Below the pieces are notes generated by a model that saw only the letters and a list, made by a program, of their open reading frames with translations, did no database searches and was not told the DNA's origin. A stretch of 64,000 nucleotides of DNA from Liolophura sinensis (taxonomy: Eukaryota > Mollusca > Polyplacophora > Chitonida > Chitonidae), in assembly GCF_032854445.1 (NCBI RefSeq), contig NC_088306.1, positions 20,367,764 through 20,431,763 on the forward strand. Reading direction: 5' to 3'. The translations under genes and the position numbers were made by a program. Every line of letters begins with the position of its first letter. Within the stretch, counting starts at the first letter, position 1. Below, one piece after another: positions 60,646 through 64,000 of the stretch.

Positions 60646-61449
60646 GTTTTTTTTAAGCAGGGATCATCGTTACTGGACTGTCTGCTGGGGCCTTAAGAAA
60701 AGTGTACTTTGAAGCCATATTTACCCCCGAAAGTGAAAGTTGAAAAATTTGTTTGTATTGTTATGTGTTATTACACATGATTATCTGCACATTATGAAAT
60801 AAAACCAAAACATTTCATGTATCCTTTAAGCTGGCTTGCATTGCAGATTTAAACTAAAAATGTTCGGTATGCGAAAAATACCCTTGTGAACCTCTCTGAA
60901 ATAATCTCTCAGACTTAGTTCCTTCAGTATTCCAGCAAGGCATATACCTATTGCTAGCTATTCCTTTATTAAGTTGATGCCTGAGATTTCAAACATTGAA
61001 GTTTTTAAGTGTTTTCGAAAAAGAAGAGAAAGCTATGTCATCAGACAAAATTTTGGTAATTCCGAGAATGAAGACAAGGTTTTGGCTTTAAATACCATTG
61101 TTTCCGCCCTGGTGTTGAAAAGTTGATGTTTATCAGCAGGAAACCATTATAGATGGTCGGAGGACTGTGCAAGAAGCTAGTTGTATAAGATACAGTTACA
61201 CATATGCTAATTGTGAGAGAGAGAACTGCTGGATGAGTCACTGATGAAATTCCTCTCTACACACAGCCAACTGGAAAGACTGGATAGCTGAGCTATAGTG
61301 GGCAGGCTGACAAAATGAAACTAGGGTAAACAGTATGGTTAAGTCTGCCATGTTCTACCAAGGCTGTAGAAAGAACAGCTGAGACTGGAGAAGTAAGACT
61401 TAGCGGGGAGCGGAGATAGTACTCACAGATATGTCACGCTTGTTCTGAT

Positions 61450-62060
61450 GCTGAAATGTAAGATTTGTCTATATTATGGGATGATAGGGGATTGTAGGAA
61501 TAAGAAGGGGTGTTCTCAAAATTACAACAAGTCAGTGTTAACTTATGATGTACTTATGTTTCTTGCAACAACTCTCCTGGTAAGATTCTAACGGAAATGT
61601 AAGGTTTTCCTATTTTATGTGAAGACACAGTATGGTGCTGGTACATCTATGACAGGACTGTAGGGGTAAATGTAAGAAGGGGCTTGCTCAAAGTTACAGG
61701 ACATTAATGCTACCTTGTGATGTACAAGTTTCAGTTGTCTTTGTAAAGATTCTAAGGGAAATGTAACATTTGCCTTTTTATGCAAAGTCATACAGTGTGG
61801 TGTTTGTACATCTCTGACAGGATTATAGGGATAGATTTAGGAAGAGTGGTGTCCTCAAACTTCCAGTTTAATGCTAACTTGTGATTTATTTGCATTTCAT
61901 GCAACAACAATCTTAGTAAAGATTCTAACAGAAATGTAAGATTTGCCACATGATACAGTGTGGTGTTTGTACATCTCTGACAAGAAGGGGTGTGCTCAAA
62001 ATTACAAGAAATTAATGCTGTTGTACATGAAGTTCTACGATTCTGGGGAAATGCAATAGT
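61450..62060. repeat. Degenerate ~120-170-bp tandem repeat, four to five copies
   Basis: 'gaaatgtaagatttgcc'-like starts recur at 61454, 61597, 61757, 61929 and 62048, each followed by 'gtggtg-ttgtacatct-tgacagga', 'aagaaggggtg-gctcaaaat' and 'ttaatgct'. The spacing varies through indels. Confidence 0.8.
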
Positions 62061-62104
62061 TTCCTCTTTTACAGTATGATACCTTCCTTTCTCTTGACAG
62101 AATT

Positions 62105-62265
62105 ACCCATGATAATATTATTTTTGGGGCTGAAACTTACAATTTTCCAGTTGACATCATCCCATGTTCCACGTAAACCTCAAAACACCTTTCTAAAATC
62201 AATAGAACGTTAGAATCAGAAGAAATGGGCAGGTTAGTCATGGACGAAATTTATGGTCATTTAGT
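62105..62265 (+). repeat. Dispersed repeat family B, copy 4
   Basis: 'ttttggggctgaaacttaca', 'catcccatgttccacgtaaa', 'cctcaaaacacctttctaaa' and 'ggttagtcatggacgaaatt' match 30560-30745. Confidence 0.8.
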
Positions 62266-62835
62266 GTAGTTAGAAATGTTAATAGAATCTTACTCAAAAT
62301 TACAAAAAATGCTATCATGTGGTGTTGGGTATCTCTTGCACCATATTCATGTATATTCATGTAGTTAACAAACACTGTTAACCTGTTAACCGCATGACTT
62401 TATCCATGTACACGTATACAAAGTAGGCCCTAAAACCACAGTGTATGCTATTTGCCATTGACTGTCCCCTAGAGGAGAGTCCATGTATTATCATAATACA
62501 TGGACTGGTATGCCAGTCTGCTATGTTTGTGAACATAACTCAGTGCCAATCATATATTGGTTGAGCACTGCCTAATGTTTATAGTATGTTGGCCCATCTC
62601 ATTTATTGGTACATTCATATGTTCTTGGCTTTCGCTATGTGGGCTGCGAGTTCAAATCTGACCTTGGTCAGGATGTGTGTAGGTTTTTTTTTAACAAGCT
62701 CTGGAAGGCTTTGATCCTGATTCAATCATGCCAAATATTGCTCATAAAGTGTTGCAATATATAACTGTTTCTTTTCTGTCCTACTCTGATATGACTGGTT
62801 AACCTGGGTACACACTACCTGATGCAACACATGTT

Positions 62836-62870
62836 TTGTTTGTTTGTTTGTTTGTTTGTTTGTTTGTTTT
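62836..62870. repeat. (GTTT)n microsatellite
   Basis: About eight GTTT units. Confidence 0.95.
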
Positions 62871-63197
62871 TTCGGTCCTAAACTTGATTTTTGTACATAG
62901 GCTCTGGACTTGTATCATGGAGGTTAAATGTTGGATGTGGATGTCATATTTAACAGCCTTTTTTCTTTGAAGCTGAATGACCCTCCTAACCAGTGAGGTT
63001 TTGGGTTCAAATCCAGGTTTCGCTTATTTGACCATTACAGCTTGAAGTTAAGGCGTTTTCTCAACTACCTGTACACATTTATGAAGTGAAAGGTTGTAGT
63101 TTGCTGCAGTCCCAAGCAGTTTAATAGAATAAATAAGTAAAATCAAACAAGATCGGATTTTTATATGTATACTTAACACTATTTTTATGTGTTCCAG

Positions 63198-63354
63198 GGA
63201 GCCACGGAAGGTGGTACTGAAGAAAGGCTCTACGGGTCTAGGCTTCAACATTGTAGGCGGGGAAGATGGAGAAGGCATCTTTGTGTCTTTCATCCTGGCC
63301 GGGGGACCGGCTGACCTCAGCGGAGAACTGCGCAGAGGAGACCAGCTCGTTTCT
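63198..63354 (+). CDS. dlg1: DLG exon, PDZ3 first half with GLGF loop
   Basis: Completes Arg270 and encodes [40 protein letters not shown] and [12 protein letters not shown] (to residue 322). This is the most diagnostic stretch of the locus: [20 protein letters not shown] and [14 protein letters not shown] are near-identical across DLG proteins. 157 bases, phase 2 in, phase 0 out. Acceptor 'tatgtgttccag', donor 'gtgagt'. Confidence 0.98.
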
Positions 63355-63909
63355 GTGAGTTGCTGCCCCTTTTTTCAATTCTGTGGCCAGTTGAGATGTT
63401 ATGTTTGCCCTGTCTGGTTGTCCAGCCATCTTTTGATCAATGAAAATCTTGTTGCATTAGAAAAACAGTTTTGGCATGTCCCAACTGTATGTAGCAATTC
63501 ATGTAAAAACTCAAAAAAATGTATAGGCATGATGGTGACAAAATGTTCATGGTGTCTAGATTTTATTGTGAAGAGTCAGGAAAATTATTGAACATTGATA
63601 TTTTTGTATCTGTCACCATAAAATCACCAATCAAAGAAAAATTTAGACTTGAATAAGTTTAAAATTTTACATCTGAACTGTCTGAAATAATAATTACAAA
63701 ATGTTAATGGGCCTGGATTGTTCTTCACACTTTCAGGAGATTTTTGTAACATTGACTTCATTGACATTAATCCAAGAAATTGACACTTCTGGTTTAAGCG
63801 TTCACATTGTATTCCAGAGAAATTAAGTTTCTGAACCTTTGCTATGAAATACTGTTGGCTTCACACTCGTGTTCATGAATATTTATTTCCATGATTCTCA
63901 CCTGTTCAG
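63355..63909 (+). other. Intron (555 bp)
   Basis: GT-AG, phase 0. No repeat or exon seen inside. Confidence 0.93.
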
Positions 63910-64000
63910 GTAAATGGTGTGGATCTGCGGGCTGCCACCCATGAGGAGGCCGCTGCAGCGCTGAAAGGGGCGGGCGACACTGTTGATATTGTGGCTCAGT
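63910..64000 (+). CDS. dlg1: DLG exon, PDZ3 second half (cut by window edge)
   Basis: Encodes [20 protein letters not shown] and [10 protein letters not shown] (residues 323-352) plus one base. His333 is the alpha-B ligand-contacting His of PDZ3. The VDLR-A-HE-AA-ALK-AG pattern and the ending IVAQ match DLG proteins, where Y-(R/K)-PEEY follows. The exon continues beyond base 64000. Acceptor 'ctcacctgttcag', phase 0. Confidence 0.96.

Larger units (their letters stand above)
34831..63197 (+). other. Very long intron (28,367 bp)
   Basis: GT-AG, phase 2, between the linker and PDZ3. It carries SINEs only up to about 44.9 kb, dispersed repeats B-E, several tandem repeats, G-rich tracts and an ACCTG-dense block (40.1-41.4 kb). 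In 46.6-51.8 kb, 52.1-57.6 kb and 57.8-61.4 kb I see no gene or named repeat. Relatively GC-rich, complex stretches at 40.1-42.5 kb and 49.2-50.7 kb could be regulatory. No convincing extra exon; see the weak candidate at 60616-60645. Confidence 0.85.
6482..64000 (+). other. dlg1: DLG-family MAGUK gene, partial (PDZ1 to PDZ3 region)
   Basis: Ten exons on one strand join without a phase conflict into 352 codons plus one base: 6482-6511, 7474-7521, 9830-9954, 19594-19696, 24540-24606, 32570-32706, 34036-34204, 34701-34830, 63198-63354 and 63910-64000. All introns are GT-AG. The product has three PDZ domains with GLGF loops at residues 30-33, 125-128 and 283-286, and a helix alpha-B His at 86, 181 and 333, the class I PDZ signature that binds C-terminal S/T-x-hydrophobic ligands. 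The PDZ3 segment ([42 protein letters not shown]) is characteristic of discs-large/SAP97/PSD-95 proteins. Family knowledge: these are submembrane scaffolds of septate/basolateral junctions and synapses. The N-terminal L27 region and the C-terminal SH3 and GK domains are not seen. I infer the single invertebrate orthologue; the symbol is by family. Confidence 0.95.

Noticed and set aside
63187-63591. 134-codon open frame as one exon
   Set aside because: Only 63198-63354 matches PDZ3; the rest reads past a consensus donor into intron, and the true continuation is at 63910.

Overview
This window is intron-rich metazoan genomic DNA: AT-rich, with GT-AG introns, tRNA-derived SINEs, long minisatellites and microsatellites. 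It contains one recognisable protein-coding locus. Ten short exons on the + strand join in perfect reading phase to encode the PDZ1-PDZ2-linker-PDZ3 part of a discs-large (DLG) type MAGUK scaffold. The SINE body (its conserved ending 'gcgtaaaacaccaatc' plus a TAAA tail) and the 'cgacgttaaacccc...cactcactc' repeat look like elements I associate with lophotrochozoans, so a mollusc or brachiopod is my best guess. That assignment rests on memory, not on a search.

Layout. 1-6.4 kb: no recognisable exon; a CTGT-bearing tandem repeat split by a foldback element. 6.48-7.52 kb: two small exons leading into PDZ1. 9.83-24.6 kb: three exons that complete PDZ1 and start PDZ2, separated by introns with a 583-bp foldback element, 40-bp, 45-bp and 20-bp minisatellites, and nested SINEs. 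24.6-32.57 kb: an intron with 22-bp, 25-bp and 17-bp minisatellites that ends in an unusual roughly 42-bp array. 32.57-34.83 kb: three exons that finish PDZ2 and encode a Pro-rich linker. 34.83-63.2 kb: a 28.4-kb intron with several dispersed repeat families, a dense cluster of ACCTG words at about 40.1-41.4 kb, and no SINE copies that I can see after about 44.9 kb. 63.2-64.0 kb: two PDZ3 exons, the last running off the window edge. The L27 region upstream and the SH3 and guanylate-kinase-like regions downstream are outside the window or not recognised.

Most notable observation. The last ~830 bp of the intron before the PDZ2 'GLGF' exon is a tandem array of about 20 copies of that exon's own 3' splice site plus its first ~17 coding bases. 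About 16 copies keep a pyrimidine tract followed by AG, and several can still encode GLGFSI or GLPFSI in the phase used by the real exon. The true acceptor therefore lies at the end of a row of near-identical decoys.

How it works together. All exons belong to one transcript that would encode a membrane-associated scaffold. Its three class I-type PDZ domains would cluster channels, receptors and adhesion proteins at septate/basolateral junctions or synapses. Everything else appears to be intronic or upstream non-coding sequence.
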